Made by a program: the position numbers and the translations under genes. The notes under the pieces were generated by a model. It was given only the letters and a program-made list of their open reading frames with translations, was not told the origin of the DNA and made no database searches. This document shows positions 10,978-20,678 of a DNA stretch of 64,000 nucleotides, piece after piece. Within the stretch, counting starts at the first letter, position 1; each line of letters opens with the position of its first letter. This DNA is from Aeromonas eucrenophila (GTDB lineage Bacteria; Pseudomonadota; Gammaproteobacteria; Enterobacterales; Aeromonadaceae): positions 62,001-126,000 of the forward strand of contig NZ_CDDF01000019.1 of assembly GCF_000819865.1 (NCBI RefSeq), written 5' to 3'.

Positions 10978-11016
10978 TAAAAACGGGCCCGGCAGTGATG
11001 CCGGGCCCGTTTTATT
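10978..11016. terminator. Bidirectional terminator between the HTH-2TM gene and apaH
   Basis: AAAACGGGCCCGGCA / TGCCGGGCCCGTTTT hairpin with A and T tracts on both sides. Confidence 0.9.
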
Positions 11017-11103
11017 GTCCGCCTCTCGCCTCACTTGGTGCAGGCAGGGCTAGGGCATGCCTCTTCGGTGAGGTTGCTTGCGATACGGCGCTGCCGCGAC
11101 GGC

Positions 11104-11925
11104 TTATTTGGCGTAAGCGGGGCAGGGGGTCGCAATCATGGCGTCGTCTTCATACCGCCACATGGTGAGGCTGTTGCCCCAGACGCAGCCGGTATCCAGT
11201 CCCTTGATGTCGTCCTTGCCGGTGGCACCCATCAGCGCAGCCCAGTGGCCGAACACCAGTATGGGGTCATCCACATGGTGCTCGCGTTGCTCGAACCAAG
11301 GGCGCAGGCCGGGGGTGGACTCCGTGGGGCCTTTCTTGCACTTGAATTCGAGCCGGCCATCGAAGTAGCAGAACCGCATGCGGGTGAAGCTGTTGATGAT
11401 GTAGCGGTAGCGCTCTATCCCCAACAAGTTGTCGTCCCAGCTGTCCGGCTGGTCGCCATACATGTTGTGCAGCAGCCACTGGTACTGATCGCCGCGCAGC
11501 AGGCTCTCCACCTCGCGCGCGCAACTGCGGGCGGTGTGGGCATCCCAGGCGGGGGAGAGGCCGGCGTGGATCATCATGATGGGCAGGTCCGGGTGCTCTG
11601 CCAGCAGCGGGCGGTGACGCAGCCACTCCAGCAGCTCGTCCCGATCCGGGGCCTCCATCAGGGCCTGCAGCTTGTCTTTCTTCTTGAGCGGTGCCACGCC
11701 GTGGGCCACCGCCAGCAGGTGCAGATCGTGGTTGCCGAGCACACTGACGGCCTGCTGTCCCAGGGATTTGACGAAACGCAGGGTATTGAGAGAGTCCGGC
11801 CCGCGGGCGACGAGATCGCCACACAGCCAGAGCGTGTCGTTATCGAAGTCGAACTCGGCGAGATCCAGCAGGCGGCGCAAGTCGTCGTAGCAGCCCTGGA
11901 TATCACCGACGAAACAGTTCGCCAT
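11104..11925 (-). CDS. apaH: Diadenosine tetraphosphatase ApaH
   Basis: ApaH splits Ap4A symmetrically into two ADP and also removes NpnN caps from RNA in E. coli (family knowledge). The 273-residue protein shows the metallophosphatase signatures GDIQGCYDDL (about 8-17), GDLVARGPDS (about 36-45) and GNHDLHLL (about 62-69). It is the last gene of the lptD-surA-pdxA-rsmA-apaG-apaH operon, starting 6 bases after the apaG stop, so it is read from the same transcript. Confidence 0.96.
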   Translation of the reverse strand: MANCFVGDIQGCYDDLRRLLDLAEFDFDNDTLWLCGDLVARGPDSLNTLRFVKSLGQQAVSVLGNHDLHLLAVAHGVAPLKKKDKLQALMEAPDRDELLEWLRHRPLLAEHPDLPIMMIHAGLSPAWDAHTARSCAREVESLLRGDQYQWLLHNMYGDQPDSWDDNLLGIERYRYIINSFTRMRFCYFDGRLEFKCKKGPTESTPGLRPWFEQREHHVDDPILVFGHWAALMGATGKDDIKGLDTGCVWGNSLTMWRYEDDAMIATPCPAYAK

Positions 11926-11931
11926 GAAACC

Positions 11932-12294
11932 TCAGTTGATAATGTTGGGTACGGCCAGCGTGAAGGGCGCTATGGGGGCTTCAAATTGCTGCCCCGACTC
12001 ATCTTGCAGGATGTAGCTGCCTTCCATCACGCCTAACGGAGTGGCGAGGGGAACGCCACTCTGGTAGCTAAAGGTCTCGCCGGGGGCGATCAAGGGTTGT
12101 TCGCCGACCACCCCGGGACCTTCCACTTCCTGCATCTTGCCATTGGCGTCGGTGATGAGCCAGCGTCGATGCAGCAGTTGCACCGTCCCCGGCCCCAGAT
12201 TCTCTATCTCGATGAGATAGATAAAATGGTAAGGATCCTCGGTGCCTGCCACATAGCTGGGATGGGGGCGGATCAGTATCCGGGGATGTGCCAT
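11932..12294 (-). CDS. apaG: ApaG (DUF525) protein
   Basis: ApaG is a small immunoglobulin-fold protein of unclear function encoded with apaH in many proteobacteria. The 120-residue reading starts MAHPRILIRPHPSYVAGTEDP, matching the family start; a longer in-frame reading extends into rsmA and has no support. Conserved elements are YLIEIENLGPGTVQLLHRRWLITDANG and PGVVGEQPLIAPGETFSYQSG. The gene begins 4 bases after the rsmA stop. Confidence 0.95.
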   Translation of the reverse strand: MAHPRILIRPHPSYVAGTEDPYHFIYLIEIENLGPGTVQLLHRRWLITDANGKMQEVEGPGVVGEQPLIAPGETFSYQSGVPLATPLGVMEGSYILQDESGQQFEAPIAPFTLAVPNIIN

Positions 12295-12298
12295 GGGA

Positions 12299-13126
12299 TC
12301 AGGCCTGCTGCTGATCGGCCAGCCAGTTGGCGATCTGGACGAACTGCTCGAGGGAGAGGTTCTCCGGACGCAGGCTGCCATCGATGCCGAGCTCGGTCAG
12401 CTGAGCCTCGGTGATGAAGTTGGCGAAGCTGTTGCGAATGGTCTTGCGACGTTGACCGAAGCCCTCGGTACAGACGCGGCTCAGGCAGCGCATGTCTTTG
12501 GCGACGATTGTCGGGTTCTTGTGCGGCATCAGGCGTACCACGGCAGAATCGACCTTGGGCGCCGGTTTGAAGGCGCCAGGGCCCACTTCCAGCACCGGGA
12601 TCACCTGGCAGTAGTACTGCACCATGACGCTCAGGCGACCATAGGCCTTGCTGCCGGGGCCGGCGCACATCCGCAATACCACTTCCTTTTGCAGCATGAA
12701 GTGCATGTCCTCTACCCGGTCGGCGAACTCGCACAGGTGGAAGATGAGTGGGGTGGAGATGTTGTAGGGCAGGTTGCCAAAGATGCGCAACGGCCCCTTG
12801 CCTTCCCCCATCAGGGTGCCGAAGTCGAAGCGCATGGCATCGGCCTCGATCACGGTCAGCTTGTCCTTGAGGGTGGGGTGCTCACGCAGGCGCGCGGCCA
12901 GATCCCGGTCCAGCTCGACGACTGTCATCTTGTCCATCTGGGAGGCGACCGGTTCGGTCAGCGCGGCCAGACCCGGACCTATCTCCACCAGATTCTGACC
13001 CGGTTGCGGGTTGATGGCGGCGACTATCTGGTCGATCACATAACGGTCGTGCAAGAAGTTTTGACCGAAACGCTTACGGGCCGTGTGGCCCATGTGCACT
13101 TTATTGTTCTGCACCTTACTGCTCAT
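12299..13126 (-). CDS. rsmA: 16S rRNA dimethyladenosine transferase RsmA (KsgA)
   Basis: RsmA dimethylates two adjacent adenosines in the 3' helix of 16S rRNA and acts as a late 30S assembly checkpoint. The 275-residue protein begins with [10 protein letters not shown] (about 18-27). It has the SAM-binding GPGLAALTE (about 51-59) and the catalytic motif GNLPYNIS (about 117-124). Its start overlaps the end of pdxA by 11 bases, implying translational coupling. Confidence 0.97.
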   Translation of the reverse strand: MSSKVQNNKVHMGHTARKRFGQNFLHDRYVIDQIVAAINPQPGQNLVEIGPGLAALTEPVASQMDKMTVVELDRDLAARLREHPTLKDKLTVIEADAMRFDFGTLMGEGKGPLRIFGNLPYNISTPLIFHLCEFADRVEDMHFMLQKEVVLRMCAGPGSKAYGRLSVMVQYYCQVIPVLEVGPGAFKPAPKVDSAVVRLMPHKNPTIVAKDMRCLSRVCTEGFGQRRKTIRNSFANFITEAQLTELGIDGSLRPENLSLEQFVQIANWLADQQQA

Positions 13127-14111
13127 AGCTTTTTTTCTCTACCATCTGGATGGCGTGGTTAATCGCGGTGGTGAGGCTGCCCGAGTCCGCCAGGCCCTTG
13201 CCTGCCAGATCCAGCGCTGTGCCGTGATCCACCGAAGTGCGGATGAATGGGAGTCCGAGGGTGATATTGACCGAGTTGCCAAAGCCCTTGTACTTGAGCA
13301 CGGGCAGCCCCTGGTCGTGGTACATGGCGAGTACCGCATCCGCATCCTTGAGGTATTTGTCCTGGAACAGGGTGTCGGCCGGCAGCGGGCCGACCAGATC
13401 GATGCCTTCCTCGCGCAAGCCAGCGAGGGCTGGCTCGATCACCTCGATCTCTTCCCGGCCGAGATGTCCCCCTTCCCCGGCGTGGGGATTGAGGCCACAG
13501 ACGTAAATCCGGGGCTTGGCAATGCCGAACTTGGCCTTGAGATCCGCATCCAGGATGCGGATCACCTTGCCGAGGCGATCTTCGGTGATGGCCATGGCCA
13601 CGTAGGCGAGGGGAATATGGGTGGTCGCCAGTGCCACTCGCAGCCCTTCCGTCGCCAGCAGCATCACCACGTCGGCGGTGCCGGACTGCTGGGCGAAGAA
13701 CTCGGTGTGGCCGCTGAACGAGACGCCGGCCTGATTGATGATCCCTTTGTGTACCGGCCCGGTCACCACGGCGGCAAACTCGCCGTTCATGTTGCCGTCG
13801 CAGGCACGTTGCAGGGTCGCCAGCACGTAGGCGCCGTTCGCCTCATCGAGCTCACCCGGCATCACTGGTGCGCCGAGTTGGATGGGGCAGAGCGTGAGCG
13901 TCCCCGCCCGCTGGGGGCGGGCAGGGGCGCTTGCGTCATAGGGTTCCAGCCCGATGGACAGCCCCAACAGGGCGGCTCGCTCGCGCAGCAGGGCGGGATC
14001 GGCGATCACCACCAGCTGATGGGGCCAGCCCTGCTGGGCTATCTGCAGCACCAGATCCGGGCCTATGCCCGCCGGTTCACCCGGCGTGATGGCGAGACGC
14101 TGGCAGCTCAT
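13116..14111 (-). CDS. pdxA: 4-hydroxythreonine-4-phosphate dehydrogenase PdxA
   Basis: PdxA oxidises 4-phosphohydroxy-L-threonine in pyridoxal 5'-phosphate synthesis. The sequence begins [18 protein letters not shown], and [20 protein letters not shown] and [13 protein letters not shown] are the conserved metal and substrate stretches. I place the start at 14111, giving about 331 residues and a family-like N-terminus with GAAGAG upstream. An ATG at 14126 that overlaps the surA stop by one base (TGATG) would add five residues and cannot be excluded. The 3' end overlaps rsmA. Confidence 0.95.
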   Translation of the reverse strand: MSCQRLAITPGEPAGIGPDLVLQIAQQGWPHQLVVIADPALLRERAALLGLSIGLEPYDASAPARPQRAGTLTLCPIQLGAPVMPGELDEANGAYVLATLQRACDGNMNGEFAAVVTGPVHKGIINQAGVSFSGHTEFFAQQSGTADVVMLLATEGLRVALATTHIPLAYVAMAITEDRLGKVIRILDADLKAKFGIAKPRIYVCGLNPHAGEGGHLGREEIEVIEPALAGLREEGIDLVGPLPADTLFQDKYLKDADAVLAMYHDQGLPVLKYKGFGNSVNITLGLPFIRTSVDHGTALDLAGKGLADSGSLTTAINHAIQMVEKKSYEQ

Positions 14112-14125
14112 CAGCTTCTCTTCCA

Positions 14126-15424
14126 TCAGTTCGGTTCGATCTGGATATAGGCCTCATCGCGCAGCTCATCCAGCCAGGCTTGGGACTCTTCGGTGAAGCG
14201 GCGGTTGAAGATCAGCTGATAGGCGCGCTGCTCCTGTGCCTTGCCGGTGGCATCCTGGCTGCGACGGTCTTCCAGCTGCACTATGTGCCAGCCGTGGCTG
14301 GTGCGGAACGGCTCGCTGATCTGGCCCGGTTGCAGACGGTTGACCATGTCGCGGAACTCCGGCACATAGACGCCGGGATCGGACCAGCCCAGTTCGCCAC
14401 CCTGCACCGCAGAGCCCGGATCTTCGGAGTATTTCTCCGCCATGCTGGCGAAGCTGGCCTTGCCACTCTTGATGTCGTGCAAGATACCGTCCAGGGTTCC
14501 CTTGGCCTTCTCCTCACTCAGGATGATGGAGGGCTTGATCAGGATGTGACGGGCCTTGACCTCGGTCTGCATGACTTGCTGCTGACCCTTGGTGTCGAAG
14601 ATCTTGATGATGTGCAGACCGGCGCCGGAGCGCAGCGGGCCGACGATGTCACCCTTGCTGGCGCCTTGCACCGCCTCCGCCATCAGAGTGGGCATCTCCT
14701 GCGGGCTCATCCAGCCCCAGTCACCCCCTTCCAGGGCCTTGGGGCCATTACTCTCGGCGATGGCCAGCTTGCGGAAATCGGCACCGCCCTTCAGGGCGGC
14801 CAGGATGCGTTCGATCTTGGCCTTGGCGGCATTGAGCTGCTCGGCGTTCGGGTTATCCGGCAGGGCAACCTGAATGTGACCGACGTGGTATTCGGTCTGC
14901 TGCTGACCCTGCTTGCTCAGCGCCTCGACCACCTGTTTTACCTCCTGCTCGGAGATGTTGATGCGGCGGCGAACCTGGCTGCGACGCACCTCGTTCATCA
15001 GGATCTCGCGGCGAACCTCTTCCCGGTACTGGGCGTAGGTCAGGCCTTCACGCTCCAGCTGGGCGCGCAACTGCTCCAGAGTCATCTTGTTGTCGGCTGC
15101 GATGCTCTGGATGGCTTGTTCCAGCTGGGTGTCGCTGATCTTCAGGCCCTGGCGATCCGCCAGTTGCAACTGCAGGCTCTCTTGGATCAGGCGATCCAGC
15201 GCCTGCTTGCGCAGGGTGGCGTCATCGGGCAGGGATTGGCCGCTCTCCTGAGCGGAGGCCTTCACCTTCTGCACCAGGGCATCCTGCTGGCTGACCAGCA
15301 CCACGTCCTTGTTGACCACGGCCAGCACCTTGTCCATCAGCTCGGGGGCGGCGAAGGCACCCTGGCTCATGACTCCAAACAGGCCTGCGGTCAGCAGGGA
15401 AATCAACGTCTTCTTCATATCCAT
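14126..15424 (-). CDS. surA: Periplasmic chaperone/peptidyl-prolyl isomerase SurA
   Basis: SurA escorts unfolded outer-membrane proteins through the periplasm. The 432-residue precursor has a signal peptide ([23 protein letters not shown], or two residues longer from the first ATG), a helical N-terminal chaperone domain and two parvulin domains. The first parvulin domain contains [25 protein letters not shown] (read in two parts around residue 220), the second [20 protein letters not shown] (around 340). It is followed by a C-terminal helix. It lies 24 bases downstream of lptD, whose product is itself a major SurA client. Confidence 0.97.
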   Translation of the reverse strand: MDMKKTLISLLTAGLFGVMSQGAFAAPELMDKVLAVVNKDVVLVSQQDALVQKVKASAQESGQSLPDDATLRKQALDRLIQESLQLQLADRQGLKISDTQLEQAIQSIAADNKMTLEQLRAQLEREGLTYAQYREEVRREILMNEVRRSQVRRRINISEQEVKQVVEALSKQGQQQTEYHVGHIQVALPDNPNAEQLNAAKAKIERILAALKGGADFRKLAIAESNGPKALEGGDWGWMSPQEMPTLMAEAVQGASKGDIVGPLRSGAGLHIIKIFDTKGQQQVMQTEVKARHILIKPSIILSEEKAKGTLDGILHDIKSGKASFASMAEKYSEDPGSAVQGGELGWSDPGVYVPEFRDMVNRLQPGQISEPFRTSHGWHIVQLEDRRSQDATGKAQEQRAYQLIFNRRFTEESQAWLDELRDEAYIQIEPN

Positions 15425-15448
15425 CTCTCAATGCGTGTGCCAAACCGG

Positions 15449-17911
15449 TTATTGGTCTAGCAGATTAAACGGACGAATGTAAGGCAGGGCTTCGGTATCC
15501 AGGGAAGTCCCCTTTGGGCCCGTTCCCACGCTACCCAATCCTTTCATTTCAAATTGAATCCCCAGACTACGCTCTGCACTGGGCTGATAATTGACGTTAT
15601 CCGGGTCGTTGACCCACTCCATGTTGAAGTTGATGCTCCAGCAGCAAGAGTCGTACTTCAGGCCCACCTTGCGGTCAACCTTGACCCCTTGATCCAGCTC
15701 GTAATAATAACCGCCATAGAGGTGCCACTGATCGTTGAGCGGGGTGGTCAACAACATGCCGATCTGGTTGAGATCGCTTGTCTCTTTGCCCTTGCTCTCC
15801 AGGTCGTAGTTGGCATCCCGGATGAAGCGGTAGTTCAACTGGCTGATCAGCTTCTCGTGGCGGTATTCCAGGGCGCTGTTGGCTGAACTGATGAGGTTCT
15901 GCTCCATGTCGTATTGTGCGCCCACATGGGCAAACCACTGCTCGTTGATCTTGGCATCCCCTTCGAACGAGAGCGGGGAGCGGGTGTTGTTGCTCAGCTC
16001 GTCGTTGGGGTAGAGGGTGACCCTGGGGGCGACGAAGTCGAATGCTTGGGCAACGGCCAGCCGAATTCGTTCATCCCCGGCCGGGTCATAGACACGGCTG
16101 GTGAGGCCGAGGGTCAGGCGGTTGGAGTCACTGATGCGGTCGAGGCCGGCATAACGCTGATCGCTGAACAGGCTGTAGTAATCCTGGCGCATGGTGGTGG
16201 AGTCATAGATCCCTATATTGTCCTGATCCTTGTAGGGCACATAGAGGTACTGGAACTCCGGCTCCAGGGTCTGGTTGGCCTCCTCGCCGAACCACTGTTG
16301 TTGTCGATCGAAGGTGAGACCGCCCTTGAGACGAAACGACGGCAACACCCGGATGACATGGTCATCGAGCTCGGTCAAGCCCCGGTCACGGTAGTAGGCG
16401 GTGAGCTTGCCATCATCCGGCACGTCCTGATTGTACTGGGTGTACATCAGCTTGTACTGACTATCGAGGTAGTAAGCCGCCGAGGTCACGAGCGGCACCG
16501 TCAGGGTCGGGGCGCTGTACAGGCGGGTACCTGTGTAGACCTCGCCTATGGTGGATTCATCGTTGTCGTAGCCGAACTTGGTCAGCTCGGTGTTCCAGGC
16601 CAGATCGTACCAGCTGCCCTGCTGATAGTAGTTGTGGTCGATACGCGGCAGCATGGAGTGGGGCTGCTGGGCGCCGGCCAGCAAAATCTGGTAGGTACGC
16701 ACCTCTGTCTTGAGGTTCCAGTTCTGCTGGAAGTAGCCGGCGGTCAGGGATTGCTGCAACTGGTTGTCGACCTGGGTACCCACCTTGGGGTCGAAGTCGT
16801 TGAAGTAGTTGTAGTCCTTGTCCCGTACCTTGGTGTAGTCCACCGATACCCGCAGCGCGTTGTCCATGAACAGGGAGGTGTGGCGGGCATTGATCAGGTA
16901 GCGGTGACCATCGGCCAGGTTATCATTGAGGCTGGCCGTCTCGTCGTACTGCTTGTCATCCGCCAGGTTCTCGAAGTAAAAGCTGCCGGTATGGGCCGGA
17001 TCCGGCATATAGCGGAACTCGACCTGGTTCATCAGGCCGCGTCTGTCCATGAAGCGCGGGGTGATGGTGGCGTCGTAGTTCGGGGCTATGTTCCAGTAAA
17101 ATGGCTGGGTGATCTCCATGCCATTGTCGGAACTCTGCTTGTAATAGGGATAGAGCAGGCCGGTCTTGCGCTCATCCTTGATCGGGAAGTTGATATAGGG
17201 GGTGTAGAACACCGGGTAATCGTAGAGCCAGAGGGTGGCGTTATAAGCCTCACCGAACACCTCGGTCTGATCGATGTCGATGCTGCCTGCCTTCAGGGTC
17301 CAGGCCTCCTGGCCCGGTGGGCAGGTGGTGTACTGAGCCCCTTCCAGGGTGATGTTCTGGTTGTTGTTGGTCATGGTCACCTTCTCGGCGAAGCCGCGCA
17401 CCGGTGAACCGTGAACCTGATACTTGCCCTCTTCCAGCTCGGAATCCTTGGTATCCAGGTTGGATTTGAGAGTCTTGTCGCTGGTGACGGTGATCTGGCC
17501 GTCGTTGTAATAGATGTTGCCGATGGCGATGACATCCCGGCTCTGCTGATCGACCTGAGCGTAGTCGGAGTCGAATTTGCGCACCCCCTGACGAACCTTG
17601 ACGTCACCCTCATAGACGGCGGTCTCACCCTGCTTGGCCTCGAGGCGATCCGCATCGACCTCGACGGGCAGCGCATTGGCGTCCTCATCCGCTTTGGGTT
17701 TTTCTACTTTGGGAACATAGTCATAGCAGAGACTATCCAGGATCCCGGTAGCCGGTGGCGCGTTGAATGGCGCAGCCTGGACCGTGAAAGGACTCAAGGC
17801 TGGGACAAGGCTGATGGTCAGGGCGATGGGAGCAGAGGCTCCCAGTGTCCATTTTGTCATGTGAAAGGCTCGCGCAATCCGTGGTAAAAACGGTTGATTC
17901 AGGGCATGCAT
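15449..17911 (-). CDS. lptD: LPS assembly protein LptD
   Basis: LptD is the outer-membrane barrel that, plugged by LptE, inserts LPS into the outer leaflet. The 820-residue reading has a signal peptide, an OstA/LptA-like jellyroll (about 80-240, with RLEAKQGETAVYEGDV) and a large barrel. The four cysteines expected for the two interdomain disulfides are present: C62, C197 and the adjacent pair C756-C757 in KYDSCCWSINF. The N-terminus is uncertain; an ATG 17 codons in (17860) would give a compact signal peptide. First gene of the surA...apaH operon, divergent from amgK. Confidence 0.96.
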   Translation of the reverse strand: MHALNQPFLPRIARAFHMTKWTLGASAPIALTISLVPALSPFTVQAAPFNAPPATGILDSLCYDYVPKVEKPKADEDANALPVEVDADRLEAKQGETAVYEGDVKVRQGVRKFDSDYAQVDQQSRDVIAIGNIYYNDGQITVTSDKTLKSNLDTKDSELEEGKYQVHGSPVRGFAEKVTMTNNNQNITLEGAQYTTCPPGQEAWTLKAGSIDIDQTEVFGEAYNATLWLYDYPVFYTPYINFPIKDERKTGLLYPYYKQSSDNGMEITQPFYWNIAPNYDATITPRFMDRRGLMNQVEFRYMPDPAHTGSFYFENLADDKQYDETASLNDNLADGHRYLINARHTSLFMDNALRVSVDYTKVRDKDYNYFNDFDPKVGTQVDNQLQQSLTAGYFQQNWNLKTEVRTYQILLAGAQQPHSMLPRIDHNYYQQGSWYDLAWNTELTKFGYDNDESTIGEVYTGTRLYSAPTLTVPLVTSAAYYLDSQYKLMYTQYNQDVPDDGKLTAYYRDRGLTELDDHVIRVLPSFRLKGGLTFDRQQQWFGEEANQTLEPEFQYLYVPYKDQDNIGIYDSTTMRQDYYSLFSDQRYAGLDRISDSNRLTLGLTSRVYDPAGDERIRLAVAQAFDFVAPRVTLYPNDELSNNTRSPLSFEGDAKINEQWFAHVGAQYDMEQNLISSANSALEYRHEKLISQLNYRFIRDANYDLESKGKETSDLNQIGMLLTTPLNDQWHLYGGYYYELDQGVKVDRKVGLKYDSCCWSINFNMEWVNDPDNVNYQPSAERSLGIQFEMKGLGSVGTGPKGTSLDTEALPYIRPFNLLDQ

Positions 17912-18034
17912 TTTATGTCAGGATCCATCGAGTTGACATTGCATGTCATTGCTTTATGTTAGCCGGCAATGATAAAGCATTATTGCGGCCAGGGCTAACA
18001 GCCAAGTGCTGCTTTCCAATTTGGTCCCTGACTC

Positions 18035-19048
18035 ATGCACGATCGCGATTCCCTGTTACAGCAATGGGCGCGCCGGATCTCCGGTGATGCCAACCTTCAA
18101 TTGACCCTGATCTCCGGTGACGCCAGTTTTCGCCGCTACTTCCGTGGTGCCGGTCTGGTGTGGGTGGATGCTAATCCGAAAACCGAAAAAAATCATGAAT
18201 TTGTTCGTAATGCCGCGGCGCTGAACGCCATGGGGCTGCTGGCCCCCGAGGTCAGGGCCGTGGACTATGAACAGGGCCTGCTGGCGGTGACGGATCTCGG
18301 TGATACCCAGCTGATAAGCTGTCTGGGCTTGCACAACGTGCTGGCCTGGTATGGCAAGGCCATCGCCTTGTTGCCGAGGCTGGGGGCGGTTGCGCTGACG
18401 CTCGAGCCGTTCGATGCTGCCTTTATGGCCCGTGAAGACGCCATTTTCCCCGAGTGGTTGCTGGGTCGTCACCTGCAGCTTGCCCTGAACGAGGCCGAGC
18501 AACGGATGCTGGACGACACCTTCGCCTGTCTTACTACCAACAACCTGACCCAGCCCCAGGGCGTGATGCACCGGGACTTCCACAGCCGCAACCTGATGGT
18601 GTGTGGTGGCGATACGCCCGACAGCAGCGAGCTTGCCATTATCGATTTCCAGGACATGGTCATAGGCCCTTTGAGCTATGACCTGGTTTCGTTGCTCAAG
18701 GATTGCTATGTACGCTGGCCTGATGCGGTGATAGAGCAGGGCGTGCGCCACGGCTTCGAGACGCTCGGTCAAGCCGGCCTGCTCGGTGAGCTCGATTACG
18801 CCAGCTTCCGCCGTCATGTCGATCTCACCGGCATGCAGCGCCACCTGAAGGCGGCGGGACTCTTCACCCGCCTCTACCACAGAGATGGCAAGTCAGGTTA
18901 CCTCAAGGATATTCCCCGTACTCTGGGCTATGTGGTGGACGTATGCGAGTTGCATGGGGCCGACCATCCGGTGCTGGCCCGCTTCGGTGACTGGTTGCAG
19001 CAGGTGGTGTTGCCTGGGCTGACAAGGGTGGCGGAGTCGCGGTCATGA
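18035..19048 (+). CDS. amgK: Cell-wall amino-sugar kinase AmgK
   Basis: AmgK phosphorylates the anomeric carbon of N-acetylmuramate (and N-acetylglucosamine) released from peptidoglycan. The 337-residue protein has an aminoglycoside-phosphotransferase fold: GDASFRRYFR near the N-terminus, the catalytic loop GVMHRDFHSRNLMV (about 178-191) and IIDFQDMVIGPLSYDL (about 206-221) with the metal-binding Asp. It overlaps murU by four bases (ATGA), a coupled pair. The same pair lies next to lptD in Pseudomonas, where it forms the anabolic MurNAc recycling route that bypasses de novo UDP-MurNAc synthesis. Confidence 0.92.
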   Translation: MHDRDSLLQQWARRISGDANLQLTLISGDASFRRYFRGAGLVWVDANPKTEKNHEFVRNAAALNAMGLLAPEVRAVDYEQGLLAVTDLGDTQLISCLGLHNVLAWYGKAIALLPRLGAVALTLEPFDAAFMAREDAIFPEWLLGRHLQLALNEAEQRMLDDTFACLTTNNLTQPQGVMHRDFHSRNLMVCGGDTPDSSELAIIDFQDMVIGPLSYDLVSLLKDCYVRWPDAVIEQGVRHGFETLGQAGLLGELDYASFRRHVDLTGMQRHLKAAGLFTRLYHRDGKSGYLKDIPRTLGYVVDVCELHGADHPVLARFGDWLQQVVLPGLTRVAESRS

Positions 19049-19767
19049 AGGTGATGATCCTGGCGGCCGGGCGCGGCGAGCGGATGCGACCGCTCACCGA
19101 TCTGTTGCCCAAGCCGCTGCTCGCAGTAGGGGGCAAGCCGCTCATAGTGCACCATATCGAGAAGCTCAAGCACGCCGGAGTGACGGATCTCGTCATCAAC
19201 CACGCCTGGCTCGGCCACAAGCTGGTGGAGGCCCTCGGTGACGGCAGCCGGTTCGGCGTCAGCATTCAGTGGTCGGCGGAGGAGAGTGCCCTTGAGACCG
19301 CCGGTGGCATAGTGCAGGCGCTGCCATTGCTGGGGGATGCGCCTTTCCTGGTGATCAACGGCGATACCTGGATTGACATGGACTATGGCGTCTTGACTGG
19401 TGCCTTGATGCAGCAGCCACTGGGGGACGATCTGGCTCGCCTCTGGCTGGTGCCCAACCCGCCCCAGCACCCGCAGGGGGATTTTGCCCTGCAGGCCGGA
19501 CGGGTGCTGGATCTGCCAGCCGAGGCCCCCGGCGGTGAGACCGAACACCCTGGCCCCGCCGTCTTTACCTTTAGCGGTGTCGGCATCTATCATCCCGCCG
19601 CCTTTGCCAACTTGTCGCCCGGCGCGCGCAAGCTGGCCCCCCTGCTGCGCGACTGGATGGCCCAAGACAGGGTCGCTGGCGCCTTGCTGGCCGGTGAATG
19701 GCGGGACATAGGGACGGTAGAGCGGTTGCGCGAGCTGGACGATCAGTTGCAAGGACGTACTCATTAA
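19045..19767 (+). CDS. murU: N-acetylmuramate-1-phosphate uridylyltransferase MurU
   Basis: MurU joins UTP and MurNAc-1-phosphate to make UDP-MurNAc, feeding recycled sugar back into wall synthesis. The 240-residue protein shows the nucleotidyltransferase signature LAAGRGERMRPLTDLLPKPLL (residues about 6-26, GXGXR...PKPL pattern) and the metal-binding NGDTWID (about 107-113). Its start overlaps the amgK stop. djlA follows after 19 bases. Confidence 0.92.
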   Translation: MKVMILAAGRGERMRPLTDLLPKPLLAVGGKPLIVHHIEKLKHAGVTDLVINHAWLGHKLVEALGDGSRFGVSIQWSAEESALETAGGIVQALPLLGDAPFLVINGDTWIDMDYGVLTGALMQQPLGDDLARLWLVPNPPQHPQGDFALQAGRVLDLPAEAPGGETEHPGPAVFTFSGVGIYHPAAFANLSPGARKLAPLLRDWMAQDRVAGALLAGEWRDIGTVERLRELDDQLQGRTH

Positions 19768-19786
19768 TTTCACGAGGTCTTGAACC

Positions 19787-20602
19787 ATGCGTATTTGGGG
19801 TAAGGTGCTTGGCGCCTTCTTCGGTTTTCTGCTCGGCAACATCTTCGGTGCCCTGCTCGGCCTCTGGATAGGCCACCGTTTCGATCGTGGCATGGGCATG
19901 TCCTTCCGCCGTGCGCCCACCCAGCAGCAACAGGCTGTCTTCTTCCACGCCACCTTCGCCGTCATGGGCCACATCGCCAAGGCGAGCGGTCAGGTCACCG
20001 AGCAGGAGATCCGGGTCGCCTCCAACCTGATGGACAGGATGCGCCTCTCCGGCGAGCAGCGAGTGCGGGCGCAGGAGTCATTCCGCCAAGGCAAGGAGAG
20101 CGGCTTCCCGCTGCGGGAGACCCTGGCCGAGTTTCGTCAGGCGAGTCAGGGTCAGCGCGATATCTTGCGCTTCTTCCTGGAAGTCCAGCTGCAGGCCGCC
20201 TTCGCCGATGGTCGGGTGGAGGCCGATGAGCGAGCCATCTTGCAGACTATTGCCGACGAACTCGGTGTCAGCCGCATCGAGCTGGCTCGGATCCTGGCCA
20301 TGGCCGAGGCGCAGATGAATTTCTTCCATCGCCAGCAGCAGGGCGGTGGACAGGGCCAGCAGTACCGGCAGGAGGCACCCTCGGCGGATCGCCTCAAGGA
20401 TGCCTACCAGTTGCTCGGGGTGAGCGAGAGCGACAGCGATCAGGACATCAAGCGCGCCTATCGCAAGGAGATGAGCAAGCATCACCCGGACAAGCTGGCC
20501 GCCAAGGGGTTGCCGCCCGAGATGATGGAGATGGCCAAGGAGAAGACCCAGGAGATCCAGCAGGCCTGGGAGTGGATCCGCGAGGCGCGCGGCATCCGTT
20601 AA
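19787..20602 (+). CDS. djlA: Membrane-anchored DnaJ-like protein DjlA
   Basis: DjlA is a co-chaperone that stimulates DnaK from the inner membrane. The 271-residue protein starts with a membrane segment rich in Gly (GKVLGAFFGFLLGNIFGALLG), a TerB-like central domain (about 50-175), a Gln-rich linker (HRQQQGGGQGQQYRQ) and a C-terminal J domain with the HPD motif in SKHHPDKLAAKG (about 229). In this window it forms the end of the amgK-murU-djlA operon, which ends at a strong terminator. Confidence 0.95.
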   Translation: MRIWGKVLGAFFGFLLGNIFGALLGLWIGHRFDRGMGMSFRRAPTQQQQAVFFHATFAVMGHIAKASGQVTEQEIRVASNLMDRMRLSGEQRVRAQESFRQGKESGFPLRETLAEFRQASQGQRDILRFFLEVQLQAAFADGRVEADERAILQTIADELGVSRIELARILAMAEAQMNFFHRQQQGGGQGQQYRQEAPSADRLKDAYQLLGVSESDSDQDIKRAYRKEMSKHHPDKLAAKGLPPEMMEMAKEKTQEIQQAWEWIREARGIR

Positions 20603-20631
20603 CCCATCTCTGGTGAGCGAAAGTCAGCCAT

Positions 20632-20662
20632 AAAAAATGCCCGTCGATGACGGGCATTTTTG
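20632..20662. terminator. Bidirectional terminator between djlA and the purine permease gene
   Basis: AAAAAATGCCCGTC / GACGGGCATTTTT hairpin with A and T tracts, shared by converging genes. Confidence 0.9.
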
Positions 20663-20678
20663 TCTCTGGCAACCGGGC

